NCBI RefSeq assembly: GCF_026130545.1
Contig: NZ_JAMOIM010000021.1
Span: forward strand, 1 to 64,000
Reading direction: 5' to 3'
DNA: 64,000 nt
Origin: Lichenifustis flavocetrariae
GTDB lineage: Bacteria; Pseudomonadota; Alphaproteobacteria; Rhizobiales; Beijerinckiaceae
Shown: piece by piece, positions 50,514 through 60,226 of the stretch
Layout: each line of letters starts with the position of its first letter
Position numbering within the stretch: the stretch's first letter is position 1
Position numbers and translations under genes: made by a program
Notes under the pieces: model-generated
What the model was told of the DNA's origin: nothing
Databases searched by the model: none
Seen by the model: the letters and a program-made list of their open reading frames with translations, nothing else

Positions 50514-51596
50514 TCACCGGACTTTCAGGGTGGATAGGCCGATCAGGGCGAGCACGAAGGAGATGATCCAGAACCGGACCACGATCTGCGGTTCGGACCA
50601 GCCAAGCTGTTCGAAGTGATGGTGGATCGGCGCCATGCGGAACACGCGCTTGCCCGTCATCTTGAAGGACATGACCTGCACGATGACCGAGAGAGCCTCG
50701 ACGACGAACAGGCCGCCGACGATGCAGAGGACGACCTCGTGCTTGATCGCCACCGCGGTGGTGCCGATGAAGCCACCGAGCGCCAGCGAGCCCGTGTCGC
50801 CCATGAAGATCTGGGCCGGTGGCGCGTTGAACCAGAGGAACCCAACGCCGGCCCCGATGACCGCGCCGGCCACGACCGCGAGTTCTCCGGTCTGCGGCAC
50901 GTGGTTGATCCCGAGATAGGACGAGAACAGCGAATTGCCGGTGAAATAGGCGAAGAGCCCGAAGGTGGCTGCCGCGACCATGACGGGCACGATGGCGAGC
51001 CCGTCCAACCCGTCGGTCAGGTTCACAGCATTGCCGGCCGCCACGATGATGAAGGCCCCGAACGCGATGAAGAACAGGCCGAGATCGATCACGTAGCCGT
51101 TGACGAACGGCAGGGCGAGGCCGGTGGTGTTGGTCGGGCCGACCGCCATCATGGCCCAGCAGGCGACCGCGGCGATGAGGGCTTCGAGGGCTAGGCGCAA
51201 CCTGCCCGAGAAGCCCTTGTGGCTTTGCTTCGTGACCTTCAGGAAGTCGTCGTAGAAGCCGATCATGCCGAAACCGAGCGTGACCAGAAGCACGATCCAA
51301 ACATAGGGACTGCGCAGATTCGCCCACAACAGGGCCGACACGACCGCGCCGGAGAGGATCATCAAGCCCCCCATGGTCGGGGTGCCCTTCTTGGTCAAGA
51401 GGTGCGACTGCGGGCCATCAAGCCGGATGGGCTGTCCCTTGCCCTGCTTGAGACGCAGGGAAGCGATGATGGCCGGACCGAAAAAGAACACGAAGAGAGC
51501 CGCCGTGGCCGTGGCGCAGATCGTCCGGAAGGTGAGATAGCGAAAGAGATTGAGGGCGCTGAAATAGGGCGCGAGTTCGGTCAGCCAGGTCAACAT
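50514..51596 (-). CDS. mraY: phospho-N-acetylmuramoyl-pentapeptide transferase
   Basis: Inner-membrane enzyme making lipid I on undecaprenyl phosphate; 360 residues with ten membrane helices. Catalytic Asp residues sit in [11 protein letters not shown] (about 110-120) and [11 protein letters not shown] (about 191-201; [12 protein letters not shown]), and the third conserved loop is [17 protein letters not shown] (about 323-339). murF lies 10 bp upstream. Confidence 0.97.
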   Translation of the reverse strand: MLTWLTELAPYFSALNLFRYLTFRTICATATAALFVFFFGPAIIASLRLKQGKGQPIRLDGPQSHLLTKKGTPTMGGLMILSGAVVSALLWANLRSPYVWIVLLVTLGFGMIGFYDDFLKVTKQSHKGFSGRLRLALEALIAAVACWAMMAVGPTNTTGLALPFVNGYVIDLGLFFIAFGAFIIVAAGNAVNLTDGLDGLAIVPVMVAAATFGLFAYFTGNSLFSSYLGINHVPQTGELAVVAGAVIGAGVGFLWFNAPPAQIFMGDTGSLALGGFIGTTAVAIKHEVVLCIVGGLFVVEALSVIVQVMSFKMTGKRVFRMAPIHHHFEQLGWSEPQIVVRFWIISFVLALIGLSTLKVR

Positions 51597-51606
51597 CGCG
51601 GCGCTC

Positions 51607-53031
51607 TCAAGCTTCGACCGGCAGGCTGAAGCGTGTCTTCAGCGATGCGACCAGGGGACCCATGCGGCTCGCGTTCGAGCCCTTCACCATGACGACATCG
51701 CCGGGCAGGATCACGTCGAACAGACCTGCGGCGATCTCGTCGGCCGTTTCGGCCCAGGCGCCCTGCAGCTTCGACGGGAGGGCGTCGAACAACTCGCGCA
51801 TCAGAGGGCCGACCGCGAAGACGAGATCGACGTCATTGTCGCGCACGCTTTTGAAGAGATCGCGATGGAGGGCCGGCGCTTGCGGACCGAGTTCGCGCAT
51901 GTCGCCCAAGACAGCGATACGACGGCTGCTGAGCCCCCGCATCGTCGAGCCGAGCAGGTCGAGGGCGGCTCGCATGGAGGCCGGATTGGCGTTGTAGCTT
52001 TCGTCGATTAGCGTGAAAGCGCCCCGGCCGGTTTCGATTCGGCTCTGTGCTCCACGGCCGGGGCCGGCCTTGACGCGGCCCAGCGTCGAGGCGGCGGCAA
52101 AAAGGTCAAGGCCGGCCGCCTTGGCGGCCAGCAGAACCGCGAGGGCGTTCAGCGCGAGATGCTTTCCCGGGGCGCCGAGATGGAAATTCACCACTTGGCC
52201 GAGCACCTCGGCCTTGACCAGCGATCCGTCCGATACCTGGGTGAGCGCCTCCAGCCGGGCGTCCGCCTGCGCGTGTTCGCCAAACGAGAGAATGTGACGC
52301 GCCGGCGAGTTTTCGGCATGCCAGCGCGTGCGGTCGTATGTGGGGTCGTCGCGATTGATGATCGCGAGGCCGCCGGGCCAGAGACCCGAGAAGATCTCGG
52401 CCTTGGCGTCGGCGATCGCTTCCACGCCTGAAAAGAATTCGAGGTGAACCGGCGCCACAGTCGTCACAATGGCGATATGGGGCCGGACCATGGCGACGAG
52501 CGGCGTGATTTCCCCCGCATGATTCATGCCGATCTCGAAGACGCCGAAGCGGGTGTCCTCAGGCATGCGGGCGAGCGTGAGTGGCACGCCCCAATGATTG
52601 TTGTAGGAGGCCGCGGAAGCATGCGTAGCCCCCACGGTGGAGAGCACGTCGCGAAGCGCTTCCTTGGTGCTGGTCTTGCCGACCGATCCGGTGACGGCAA
52701 TGACCCGACCGTCCATGCGCCCGCGCGCCGCGCGGCCGAGATCCTCCAGCGCAGGAAGCACATCACGCACGATGTACAGAGGCCCTGCCTGCCCGAAGGC
52801 GTCCGCGTGCGCTTCGTCAATGACCGCCGCGGCCGCCCCCTTCTCGAGCGCCGCTGCAACGTGATCGTGCCCGTCGCTGTTCTCACCCTTGATGGCGAAG
52901 AACAGATCCCCGGGCCGAAGCGTCCGGGTGTCGATCGAGATGCCGCCGACACCGTCGGGCACGAGGCCGCGGACACGGGCATTCAAGCGGGCGACGAGAT
53001 CGAGGCCGGACCAGAGAGGCCCTTCGGTCAT
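51607..53031 (-). CDS. murF: UDP-MurNAc-tripeptide--D-alanyl-D-alanine ligase
   Basis: Completes the pentapeptide with D-Ala-D-Ala supplied by Ddl; 474 residues. [23 protein letters not shown]-type N terminus (about 31-53), [20 protein letters not shown]-loop (about 111-129), GMNHAGEI (about 174-181) and [17 protein letters not shown] (about 343-359) are all present. The ATG overlaps the murE stop as ATGA. Confidence 0.96.
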   Translation of the reverse strand: MTEGPLWSGLDLVARLNARVRGLVPDGVGGISIDTRTLRPGDLFFAIKGENSDGHDHVAAALEKGAAAAVIDEAHADAFGQAGPLYIVRDVLPALEDLGRAARGRMDGRVIAVTGSVGKTSTKEALRDVLSTVGATHASAASYNNHWGVPLTLARMPEDTRFGVFEIGMNHAGEITPLVAMVRPHIAIVTTVAPVHLEFFSGVEAIADAKAEIFSGLWPGGLAIINRDDPTYDRTRWHAENSPARHILSFGEHAQADARLEALTQVSDGSLVKAEVLGQVVNFHLGAPGKHLALNALAVLLAAKAAGLDLFAAASTLGRVKAGPGRGAQSRIETGRGAFTLIDESYNANPASMRAALDLLGSTMRGLSSRRIAVLGDMRELGPQAPALHRDLFKSVRDNDVDLVFAVGPLMRELFDALPSKLQGAWAETADEIAAGLFDVILPGDVVMVKGSNASRMGPLVASLKTRFSLPVEA

Positions 53032-54476
53032 GGTTCAAGCCTTTCGAGCGTCTCTCTGACGGTAGCGTGATCGGAAAACGGAAGCACGGTCTGCCCGACG
53101 ATCTGGCCCGTCTCGTGGCCTTTGCCGGCCACGACAAGAACATCGCCCGCGTTGAGGGCCGCAATGGCTGCCGCGATCGCCTCGGCCCTGTCGCCGATCT
53201 CGATCGCGCCCGGCGCTTCGGCCATGATGGCGGCCCGGATGGTGGCCGGCGCCTCGGAGCGCGGATTGTCGTCGGTCACGATCACCCGATCGGCGAGCCG
53301 TGTCGCGATGGCGCCCATCAGGGGACGCTTGCCGGGGTCGCGATCGCCTCCGCAGCCGATCACGACGGCGAGTTGGCCCGTCGCATAGGGCCGCAGCGTT
53401 TCGAGAACCTTCTCAAGCGCATCAGGTTTGTGGGCATAGTCGACGAAGATCGGAGCCCCACGCCGTGTGCCGACATGTTCAAGCCGCCCTGGCGCCCCTT
53501 CCAGGTGCTCCAGCGAGGCCAGGACGACTCTTGGCTCGCCGCCCGTGGCGATGCAGAGGCCGGCCGCCACCAGCGCGTTCTGAACTTGGAACAGGCCTGC
53601 AAGCGGCAGACGGATGGGGAAGGCCTGCCCTTCGTGCGTCACCACGAGGCGTGTCGCGAATCCATCCGGCTCCGCGAGGTCGAGTCGCAAGCTCCGTCCG
53701 GTCCGGCCAACCGTCAGCACCTGCAGGCCATGCGCCGCAGCGGCCTCGGCGGTCGCTTGGCCGGCCTCACTGTCGATGTCGATGACGGCGAAAGCGCCGG
53801 GCGCAAGTCGCTCGGTGAACAAGCGCAGCTTGGCCGCGTGATAGTCGGCCACCGTGGCATGGTAGTCCATGTGGTCGCGCGACAGATTGGTGAAGGCGCC
53901 GGCCGACAACCGAACGCCATCCAGCCTGTGCTGGTCCAGACCATGCGAGGACGCTTCGAGGATGAGATGCGTCACGCCCTCGCGGGCGACGGCGTCGAGC
54001 GTCTTATGCAGCGTGATCGTGTCGGGAGTCGTCAGGGCGCCTTTGCTCTCGCCCGAAGGCGTGACCAGCCCGACCGTGCCCAGCGATGCCGCCTGATGCC
54101 CCAACCGCGACCAGATCTGCCGCACGAACGCGGCCACGGAGGTCTTGCCGCTGGTGCCCGTCACGGCCGCGATCGTGTCCGGTTGCCGCGGGTAGAAGCG
54201 TGAGGCGGCCTCAGCCAGGGCGATGCGGACGTCCGGCACCACGAGGGCGGAGATCTTTGGATCGAGTCCGGGCACCGCCTTTTCGCTGATAATGGCCGCA
54301 GCGCCCCGATGCACCGCCTGCGGCACGAAGCTGAGGCCATCCGCCTTGACGCCCGGCACGGCGAAGAAGAGATCGCCCTTCGCGACCGTCCGACTGTCGA
54401 GCGCAAGGCCGCCGACCGGCGTGGTGGCCACGCCAGGCACGACGGCCGCGGCTGGCAGGAGGTCGCGCAGGTTCAT
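53028..54476 (-). CDS. murE: UDP-MurNAc-L-Ala-D-Glu:meso-diaminopimelate ligase
   Basis: Adds the third amino acid to the peptidoglycan stem; 482 residues. The P-loop is AVTGTSGKTSVAAFV (about 101-115). DDNPRSE (about 396-402) is the motif that binds meso-diaminopimelate, so the cross-linking residue is DAP rather than lysine, as expected for a Gram-negative. ATG at 54476 overlaps the ftsI stop as ATGA; 46 further in-frame codons lie inside ftsI. Confidence 0.96.
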   Translation of the reverse strand: MNLRDLLPAAAVVPGVATTPVGGLALDSRTVAKGDLFFAVPGVKADGLSFVPQAVHRGAAAIISEKAVPGLDPKISALVVPDVRIALAEAASRFYPRQPDTIAAVTGTSGKTSVAAFVRQIWSRLGHQAASLGTVGLVTPSGESKGALTTPDTITLHKTLDAVAREGVTHLILEASSHGLDQHRLDGVRLSAGAFTNLSRDHMDYHATVADYHAAKLRLFTERLAPGAFAVIDIDSEAGQATAEAAAAHGLQVLTVGRTGRSLRLDLAEPDGFATRLVVTHEGQAFPIRLPLAGLFQVQNALVAAGLCIATGGEPRVVLASLEHLEGAPGRLEHVGTRRGAPIFVDYAHKPDALEKVLETLRPYATGQLAVVIGCGGDRDPGKRPLMGAIATRLADRVIVTDDNPRSEAPATIRAAIMAEAPGAIEIGDRAEAIAAAIAALNAGDVLVVAGKGHETGQIVGQTVLPFSDHATVRETLERLEP

Positions 54477-56251
54477 CGGAGCACGTCGTTCATGCCGATG
54501 CCGAGCTTGGCGACCAGCGGGAACGGCTCCTTCGGCATCTCGATGCTCGGTGGCAGATTGAGGAGAGGTGCGACGCGCTCCATGATCTTGCCCGCCACCT
54601 CGCCCGAGTTCCAAGCGGCCGTGTGGTACCCAAAGGTGCCTTCGACCGCCTGCGGGTCGTCCATCAGCACCAGAAAAAGGTATTTGGGTTTGTCGGACGG
54701 CACGATCGACATGAAGGTCGTGAACACACGGTCCTTGGCATAATGACCGTGGATGATCTTGTCGGCCGTGCCGGTCTTGCCTCCAGCGAAGTAGCCGGGG
54801 ATGTCGGCCTTCTTGGCCGAACCGATGGTCGCGTTGAGGCGCATGATATAGCGCAAGCTTTCCGAGACCTCGGGCCGGACCACCCGTATTCCCTGCGCCC
54901 GCCGATCGTCAGTGTCGGACTTCAGGAATGTCGGCGTCAGCAGGGTTCCGCCGTTGACGAGGCCCGCGACCGCCATCATGGCCTGCAGTGGCGCGACGTT
55001 GAGGCCTTGGCCGAACGCGATGGTGATCGTGTTCAGCTCGCTCCAGTTTCGGGGCACGATCGGCATGGCGTTTTCGGGTAGTTCCGTCCGCAGCCGGTCG
55101 AGTTGGCCCATCTTGCGCAGGAAGGCCTTGTGTCCTTCCACGCCCACCATCATGGCCATTCGGGCCGTGCCGATGTTCGACGAATGCGTGAACACCTCCG
55201 GGACGGTCAGAATGCGGTGGGTGGCGTGGAAATCATGGATCGTGAAGCGCCCATAACGCAGGTTGTCGCGCGCATCGACGCTGCTCTTCAGGGTCACCTT
55301 GTTGGCTTCCAACGCCATGGCGATGGAGATGGCTTTGAAGGTCGAGCCCATCTCATAGGTGCCGACCGTCAGATGATTGATGTGGTTGGGGTCGAGCGCT
55401 TCGACGGGATTGTTCGGGTCGTAGTCGGGCAGGGACGCGAAAGCGATGACCTCGCCCGTATTGACGTCCATGATGGCGGCGGCACCTGATTTTGCCTTGA
55501 AGTGGGCGACGCCCTCGGCGAGCTCGTCCCGCAGCGCATGGGTGGCCTTGAGGTCGATCGAAAGCATGATCGGCTTCAGGTCGGAGCGCGACAGGTTGAA
55601 ACCGGCGCCGTGCAGATCCGCAAGACCCTGGCCGTCGATATATTTCTCGATGCCGGCAATGCCCTGGTTGTCGAGATTGGTGAAGCCCAGCACATGGGCG
55701 GCGACCGGCCCGTTCGGGTAGATGCGCTTGTTCTCGGGCACGAAACCGACGCCGGGCAGGCCCAGTCGGAAGACCTCCTGCTGCTGTTCGGGGGTAATCC
55801 CGCGCTTGACCCAAACGAACCCCTTACGCGAGCCGATGCGGGTCCGCAGTTCCTTTGCGTCGACGTCCGGCAGGACGGCGGTCAGCAGCTCGACGGCTTC
55901 ATCCTTGTCGATGATGCGCCGAGGTTCGGCGAAGACCGACATGGTCTTGAGGTCGGTCGCCATGATGGCGCCGTTGCGGTCGAGGATGTCCGGACGCGCG
56001 CTCGACAGGGCTTCGGCTGCCGCCTGCTTGAGACCAGGAGCCGATTCGGGCGCCACACCGAGCATGATCAGCTTGCCGTCGATCGCCAGGAAGACGGCGA
56101 TGAAGGCCGCGCCGATCACCTTCAGGCGCGACCCGCTCTTGTCGAGCCGTGTGCTCATGACGCTGCCGAGAAAACGTCGGCAGCGGGCTCCAAGGGAGCC
56201 CGACAGCGGCGCGGATGGCTCGATGGGTTGAACGTTGTCTTCAGGCGTCAT
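54473..56251 (-). CDS. ftsI: septal peptidoglycan transpeptidase FtsI (PBP3)
   Basis: Cross-links septal peptidoglycan with FtsW; 592 residues. A cytoplasmic N terminus and one membrane helix (about 42-62) precede the pedestal domain (about 80-250) and the transpeptidase domain with catalytic SxxK in MGSTFKAIS (about 305-313), SxN in THSSNIGT (about 358-365) and KTGT in AGGKTGTADK (about 493-502). Three bases separate the ftsL stop from its ATG. Confidence 0.96.
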   Translation of the reverse strand: MTPEDNVQPIEPSAPLSGSLGARCRRFLGSVMSTRLDKSGSRLKVIGAAFIAVFLAIDGKLIMLGVAPESAPGLKQAAAEALSSARPDILDRNGAIMATDLKTMSVFAEPRRIIDKDEAVELLTAVLPDVDAKELRTRIGSRKGFVWVKRGITPEQQQEVFRLGLPGVGFVPENKRIYPNGPVAAHVLGFTNLDNQGIAGIEKYIDGQGLADLHGAGFNLSRSDLKPIMLSIDLKATHALRDELAEGVAHFKAKSGAAAIMDVNTGEVIAFASLPDYDPNNPVEALDPNHINHLTVGTYEMGSTFKAISIAMALEANKVTLKSSVDARDNLRYGRFTIHDFHATHRILTVPEVFTHSSNIGTARMAMMVGVEGHKAFLRKMGQLDRLRTELPENAMPIVPRNWSELNTITIAFGQGLNVAPLQAMMAVAGLVNGGTLLTPTFLKSDTDDRRAQGIRVVRPEVSESLRYIMRLNATIGSAKKADIPGYFAGGKTGTADKIIHGHYAKDRVFTTFMSIVPSDKPKYLFLVLMDDPQAVEGTFGYHTAAWNSGEVAGKIMERVAPLLNLPPSIEMPKEPFPLVAKLGIGMNDVLR

Positions 56252-56254
56252 GGC

Positions 56255-56647
56255 TCAATGTCCTGAAGACGGGGTGGCGGCACTGCCGGCCGCGTGACGA
56301 TCGCGCGGCGTGTTGGTGGGCTCACCCAGGCCAAGATCGTCGAGTTTGCGACCGATCGAGTCGACCTTCGGGGGGCGTTCCGGCAAGTCGGCCACCTGCA
56401 CGATCTGATCAAGCGAGAGCTGCTTCAGGCCGAGATTCTTTTCCGCCAGCACCTGCAGGCGCTCGGGCCGTGTCAGTAACGCCCATTCGGCCCTGAGCCG
56501 GTCGATGGCGTCCTGCTCGGCCACGATCTGATGCTTCACCTTGAGGATCTGCTCGGCAAACAGGATTGTCTCGTATTTCACCGTATAGGCGTAGACGGCC
56601 GACGCCACGAGGCCGAGGACCGCGAAGATGTTGAGGAAGCGCCACAT
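56255..56647 (-). CDS. ftsL: cell division protein FtsL
   Basis: Small bitopic divisome protein, 130 residues, that pairs with FtsB and activates FtsWI. A short N-terminal membrane helix (about 5-22) is followed by a coiled coil (about 28-62; IVAEQDAIDRLRAEWALLTRP) and a polar Pro-rich tail. Sequence conservation in FtsL is low; the call rests on topology, length and its fixed place between rsmH and ftsI. The ATG is six bases after the rsmH stop. Confidence 0.9.
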   Translation of the reverse strand: MWRFLNIFAVLGLVASAVYAYTVKYETILFAEQILKVKHQIVAEQDAIDRLRAEWALLTRPERLQVLAEKNLGLKQLSLDQIVQVADLPERPPKVDSIGRKLDDLGLGEPTNTPRDRHAAGSAATPSSGH

Positions 56648-56653
56648 GGGGGG

Positions 56654-57691
56654 TCAGCGCTCCGTCACTGTGCGGTTGGGGCCGATCAGGCTCCGAAGTT
56701 CGGGATCGGGTTTGAGCGGCGGAGCTTCGGTGCGAATGGCATAGCGAAGCTTGGCCGAGCGTGCTCTTGGGTTCCGCTCGACCTCGGTCGCGCTGGGCAG
56801 CACAGGTTGCCCGCTCGGCAGCGTGAAACTTGGTGGGGCCGGCGCCTGCGCTTGCGGCAGGTGGCGCGATCCCGCAGCGCCACGACCGGCGGCGCGTGTC
56901 AAAAAGCGCTTCACGAGGCGGTCCTCGAGTGAATGGAACGTGACGACGGCGAGGACGCCGCCCGGTGCGAGGGTCTGCTCGGCGGCTTCGAGCCCCATGA
57001 GCAATTCGCCCAACTCGTCGTTCACCGCAATCCGAAGCGCCTGGAATGTCTTGGTCGCCGGATGGATCCCCTTAGGCGATCCCCGGACGATCCTGGCGAC
57101 CAGTTCGGCCAGCTGACGGGTCCGGAGAAACGGGGTGGCGACGCGGTCGGCCACGATGGCGCGGGCGATGCGGCGGGAGTCGCGCTCCCCGCCCAGGTGA
57201 AACAGGATCGACGCGAGCGTCGTCTCGTCGGCGCCGTTGACGATGTCGGCCGCGGAAGGCCCGTCGCGCTCCATCCGCATGTCGAGCGGCCCGTCGACCC
57301 GGAACGAGAAGCCGCGCTCCGCCTGGTCGAGCTGCATGGACGACACGCCGATATCGAGAACCACACCCTGCAGGGACGGGCGGTCGAGGCTATGAACGAC
57401 GTCGTGAAGCGTTCCGAACCGGGCCTGCCGAAACGTGAATGTGTCGGGATAGTCGGCTGCAACGGATGCGGCAGCTTGCTTCGCGGTCGGATCCCGGTCG
57501 AGCCCGACTACATGGACGCCGGAATGGGCCAGGATGGCGCGCGTGTAGCCGCCGGCGCCGAACGTCCCATCGAGATAGATGCCGCCTGTTTGCGGCGCCA
57601 GGGCGGTCAGAACCTCTGGAAGCAGGACGGGATGATGGGGAGCAGGTCCGCCGGTAACCGGTGGTTGAGACCCGTTACCGCTCCCCATCAT
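56654..57691 (-). CDS. rsmH: 16S rRNA (cytosine(1402)-N4)-methyltransferase
   Basis: SAM-dependent methyltransferase (formerly MraW) modifying C1402 in the ribosomal decoding centre; 345 residues. HHPVLLPEVLTAL (about 19-31), YLDGTFGAGGYTRAIL (about 38-53) for SAM, VVLDIGVSSMQLD (about 111-123), FSFRVDGPLDMRM (about 128-140) and AVVTFHSLEDRLVKRF (about 244-259) are the family motifs. ATG at 57691 overlaps the mraZ stop (ATGATG gives two possible starts one codon apart); the much longer open frame runs through mraZ and is not used. Confidence 0.96.
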   Translation of the reverse strand: MMGSGNGSQPPVTGGPAPHHPVLLPEVLTALAPQTGGIYLDGTFGAGGYTRAILAHSGVHVVGLDRDPTAKQAAASVAADYPDTFTFRQARFGTLHDVVHSLDRPSLQGVVLDIGVSSMQLDQAERGFSFRVDGPLDMRMERDGPSAADIVNGADETTLASILFHLGGERDSRRIARAIVADRVATPFLRTRQLAELVARIVRGSPKGIHPATKTFQALRIAVNDELGELLMGLEAAEQTLAPGGVLAVVTFHSLEDRLVKRFLTRAAGRGAAGSRHLPQAQAPAPPSFTLPSGQPVLPSATEVERNPRARSAKLRYAIRTEAPPLKPDPELRSLIGPNRTVTER

Positions 57692-58176
57692 TTCCGTACC
57701 TCTGATTGCAACCGCTCCGCTGGCTGGCCAGGAGAGCCCAATTGCTTCCTCGCTTCGCGCACCCGGCCTTTGGCCTCGGCCAGATACGCTTGGAAGCGAC
57801 CAGGCTCCCAAAGCTGAAACTTCCGCCCCATGCCCACGAAGGTGATTTCGTTCGCGATTCCGGCATGGGACCTGATCCCTTCCGACACCACGATGCGCCC
57901 CTCTCCGTCGACTTTCAGAATTTCGCTTTGGCCATACAGCGTCGCCGCAAATGCTTCCCACTCGTGCGAGCCCGTCGAGAACGGAGCCAGCAAGGTTTCG
58001 ATTTCCTGCAGTAGCGCATGGCCGCCGCAGTCGACAGCCTGAGCTTCGAACGACGGCGTCACGTAAAGACCTTCGAACCCGTCGCGGTTGAGCACTCCCC
58101 GAAATGAGGCCGGAATCGACACTCGACCTTTTGCATCCAACTTGTTGGTGAAATTGGATAAAAAAAGGTCCAGCAC
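57688..58176 (-). CDS. mraZ: transcriptional regulator MraZ
   Basis: DNA-binding protein with two SpoVT/AbrB-like folds that controls the dcw promoter; 162 residues. The first repeat carries NKLDAKGRVSIPASFR (about 10-25) and the second ILKVDGEGRIVVSEGIR (about 85-101), the DxxGR pattern of the family. The start is taken as GTG at 58176, with GGAG three bases upstream and AAGGGA further back, giving the usual short N terminus; the frame is open to 58269. TGGGN repeats upstream are its likely own operator. Confidence 0.9.
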   Translation of the reverse strand: MLDLFLSNFTNKLDAKGRVSIPASFRGVLNRDGFEGLYVTPSFEAQAVDCGGHALLQEIETLLAPFSTGSHEWEAFAATLYGQSEILKVDGEGRIVVSEGIRSHAGIANEITFVGMGRKFQLWEPGRFQAYLAEAKGRVREARKQLGSPGQPAERLQSEVRK

Positions 58177-58250
58177 GGTCTCCGGCAATCTGTCCCTTAG
58201 GCAACTCGCACGCACCCGCTTGCCGCGCCGGACGGCGCAGCAAGGAAGAA

Positions 58251-58265
58251 AAACCGCAGCGGTTT
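58251..58265. promoter_or_regulatory. 15-bp palindrome upstream of mraZ
   Basis: AAACCGC and GCGGTTT flank a single A, between the TGGGN repeats and the mraZ start. It could be a second regulator site or a stem in the mraZ leader; read on the minus strand it is followed by TT, so weak termination is also possible. Confidence 0.35.
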
Positions 58266-58273
58266 CCACTCAA

Positions 58274-58308
58274 CGGGATGATTTGGGATAACATGGGCTC
58301 CCATGGGG
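58274..58308 (-). promoter_or_regulatory. predicted MraZ operator (TGGGN repeats)
   Basis: On the plus strand TGGGA (58284), TGGGC (58294) and TGGGG (58304) stand at exact 10-bp intervals, preceded by a one-mismatch CGGGA (58274). E. coli MraZ is known to bind TGGGN direct repeats with 5-nt spacers in its own promoter. The block lies 98-132 bases upstream of the mraZ start. Confidence 0.75.
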
Positions 58309-58468
58309 GTCAACGAACTATGGCCGACCGGCCGGGCCGTCGAACCACCATCCCCATTGAAGCCCCGTTAAGGTTAAGAGAGTGTTTCCAGACGCAGATT
58401 TCCACCGCTCGCAGACCTGAGCGGCGGTGAGCGCGGGGGCATGGGGCCTGTTGATAACGGGAATGAGT

Positions 58469-58888
<420 letters not shown>

Positions 58889-58966
58889 CTGCGCAATAGG
58901 GGGTGCGGGCCAGGAAGGCAACCCGCGAAGGCCACCGCTACGCGGCTCATCGTGAAGATGCGCCTG

Positions 58967-60076
58967 TCACGCCGCGCGGTCGGCGGGGCGGAAGACCAAT
59001 CCGCCCGACAGGGGGCGCGGGACGCCGGTCGTGGTGGGGAATGTCAGCGGCAGGCCGCGCAGCGAGCGTACCGCCAGATACGCGAAGGCCTGCGCCTCGA
59101 TGGCATCCGGCTGCCAGCCGAGCGCTTCGGCAGGCTGAAGCGGGCACGGAAGGGCTGTGGCCAGGGCTTGCATCATGGCGAGGTTACGGGCGCCGCCCCC
59201 GCAAACGACCGCGAGGCGGGGGACTTCCGGGAGGTGCCGCAGGCTTCGGGCGATGCTGGCGGCCGTGAAGGCCGTGAGGGTCGCGGCAGCATCGGCAGTT
59301 GACAGAGACTCGACGAGGGAGCGTGAAAACGCATTTCGGTCCAGCGATTTGGGCAGAGGCGCGTCGAAGTAGGGGTGCCGCATGAGTTGCGTGAGGACGT
59401 CTCGATCGACAGTCCCGCTCCCGGCTGCCGCACCGTCGCGATCGAAAGACTGGCCGATGCGCTCCAGCATGAGGTCGTCGATGAGGGCGTTGCCGGGCCC
59501 GGTATCGCAGGCGATCGGTTCGCCCGTAGCGGGGATGAAGGTGATGTTGCTGACGCCGCCGATGTTGATGATCAAGGCCGGCATCGAGAGTGCGGCCGCA
59601 TGGACGAGCGCGCGATGGAACACGGGAACCAGTGGTGCCCCCTGGCCGCCGGCCGCCACATCGGCGGCCCGAAGATCCGCCACGACCGGAAGGCCCAAGA
59701 TCTCGGCAAGACGGGCTCCGTCGCCGATCTGCACCGTTAATTGCCGTTCAGGCCGATGCAGCACCGTCTGCCCATGAAATCCCACGACATCGATCGACCG
59801 CCGGTCGATCTCGTGTACCCGCAGAAAGGCGTCGACCGCGTCGGCGTGGAGATCAGTGACGCGGCGTTCCGCGTCGGCAAGCGCGCGGGGCCGGCTCGCG
59901 CGGTCGGTCAGAGCCGTTGCGGCCGTGAGTGCGGCACGCAGGATCGTCCGGTCGCTCTCGTCGTAGGCGATCCCACCTGTCGGCCCGAAGGTGATGCGGT
60001 CTTCGCCGTCCGTGTCGAGCAACGCGATGTCGATACCGTCCATCGAGGTGCCGCTCATCAGGCCGATTGCTTTCAT
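58967..60076 (-). CDS. anmK: anhydro-N-acetylmuramic acid kinase
   Basis: Phosphorylates and hydrolyses 1,6-anhydro-MurNAc from peptidoglycan turnover to MurNAc-6-phosphate; 369 residues. ATP and sugar motifs GLMSGTSMDGIDIALLDTDG (about 5-24), FHGQTV (about 98-103), NIGGVSNITFI (about 171-181) and VVCGGGARN (about 290-298) are intact. ATG at 60076 places GLMSGTSMDG at its normal position. It is divergent from tyrS, 150 bp apart, a pairing often seen in alphaproteobacteria. MurQ is not in the window. Confidence 0.95.
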   Translation of the reverse strand: MKAIGLMSGTSMDGIDIALLDTDGEDRITFGPTGGIAYDESDRTILRAALTAATALTDRASRPRALADAERRVTDLHADAVDAFLRVHEIDRRSIDVVGFHGQTVLHRPERQLTVQIGDGARLAEILGLPVVADLRAADVAAGGQGAPLVPVFHRALVHAAALSMPALIINIGGVSNITFIPATGEPIACDTGPGNALIDDLMLERIGQSFDRDGAAAGSGTVDRDVLTQLMRHPYFDAPLPKSLDRNAFSRSLVESLSTADAAATLTAFTAASIARSLRHLPEVPRLAVVCGGGARNLAMMQALATALPCPLQPAEALGWQPDAIEAQAFAYLAVRSLRGLPLTFPTTTGVPRPLSGGLVFRPADRAA

Positions 60077-60226
60077 GACCGTGTTCCTCTCCGATTCACA
60101 GGTCCGTCGGTTGCCAGCGGCGCGCGAAAAACCTAAGCACGGCCCACCGGGCAAGATCCCCGGTCCTGCTTAACAAGTCGTCACCAGGGTCCGTCATGCG
60201 CCGGTCCACTGGCACAAGTTGATCCC

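Noticed and set aside
56654-58294. 546-residue version of RsmH
   Set aside because: The N-terminal 200 codons run through mraZ in another frame; homology starts at 57691, where the ATG overlaps the mraZ stop.
58405-58424. CCGCTC/GAGCGG stem as rnpB terminator
   Set aside because: Only six base pairs and no T run after it on the minus strand; too weak to call.
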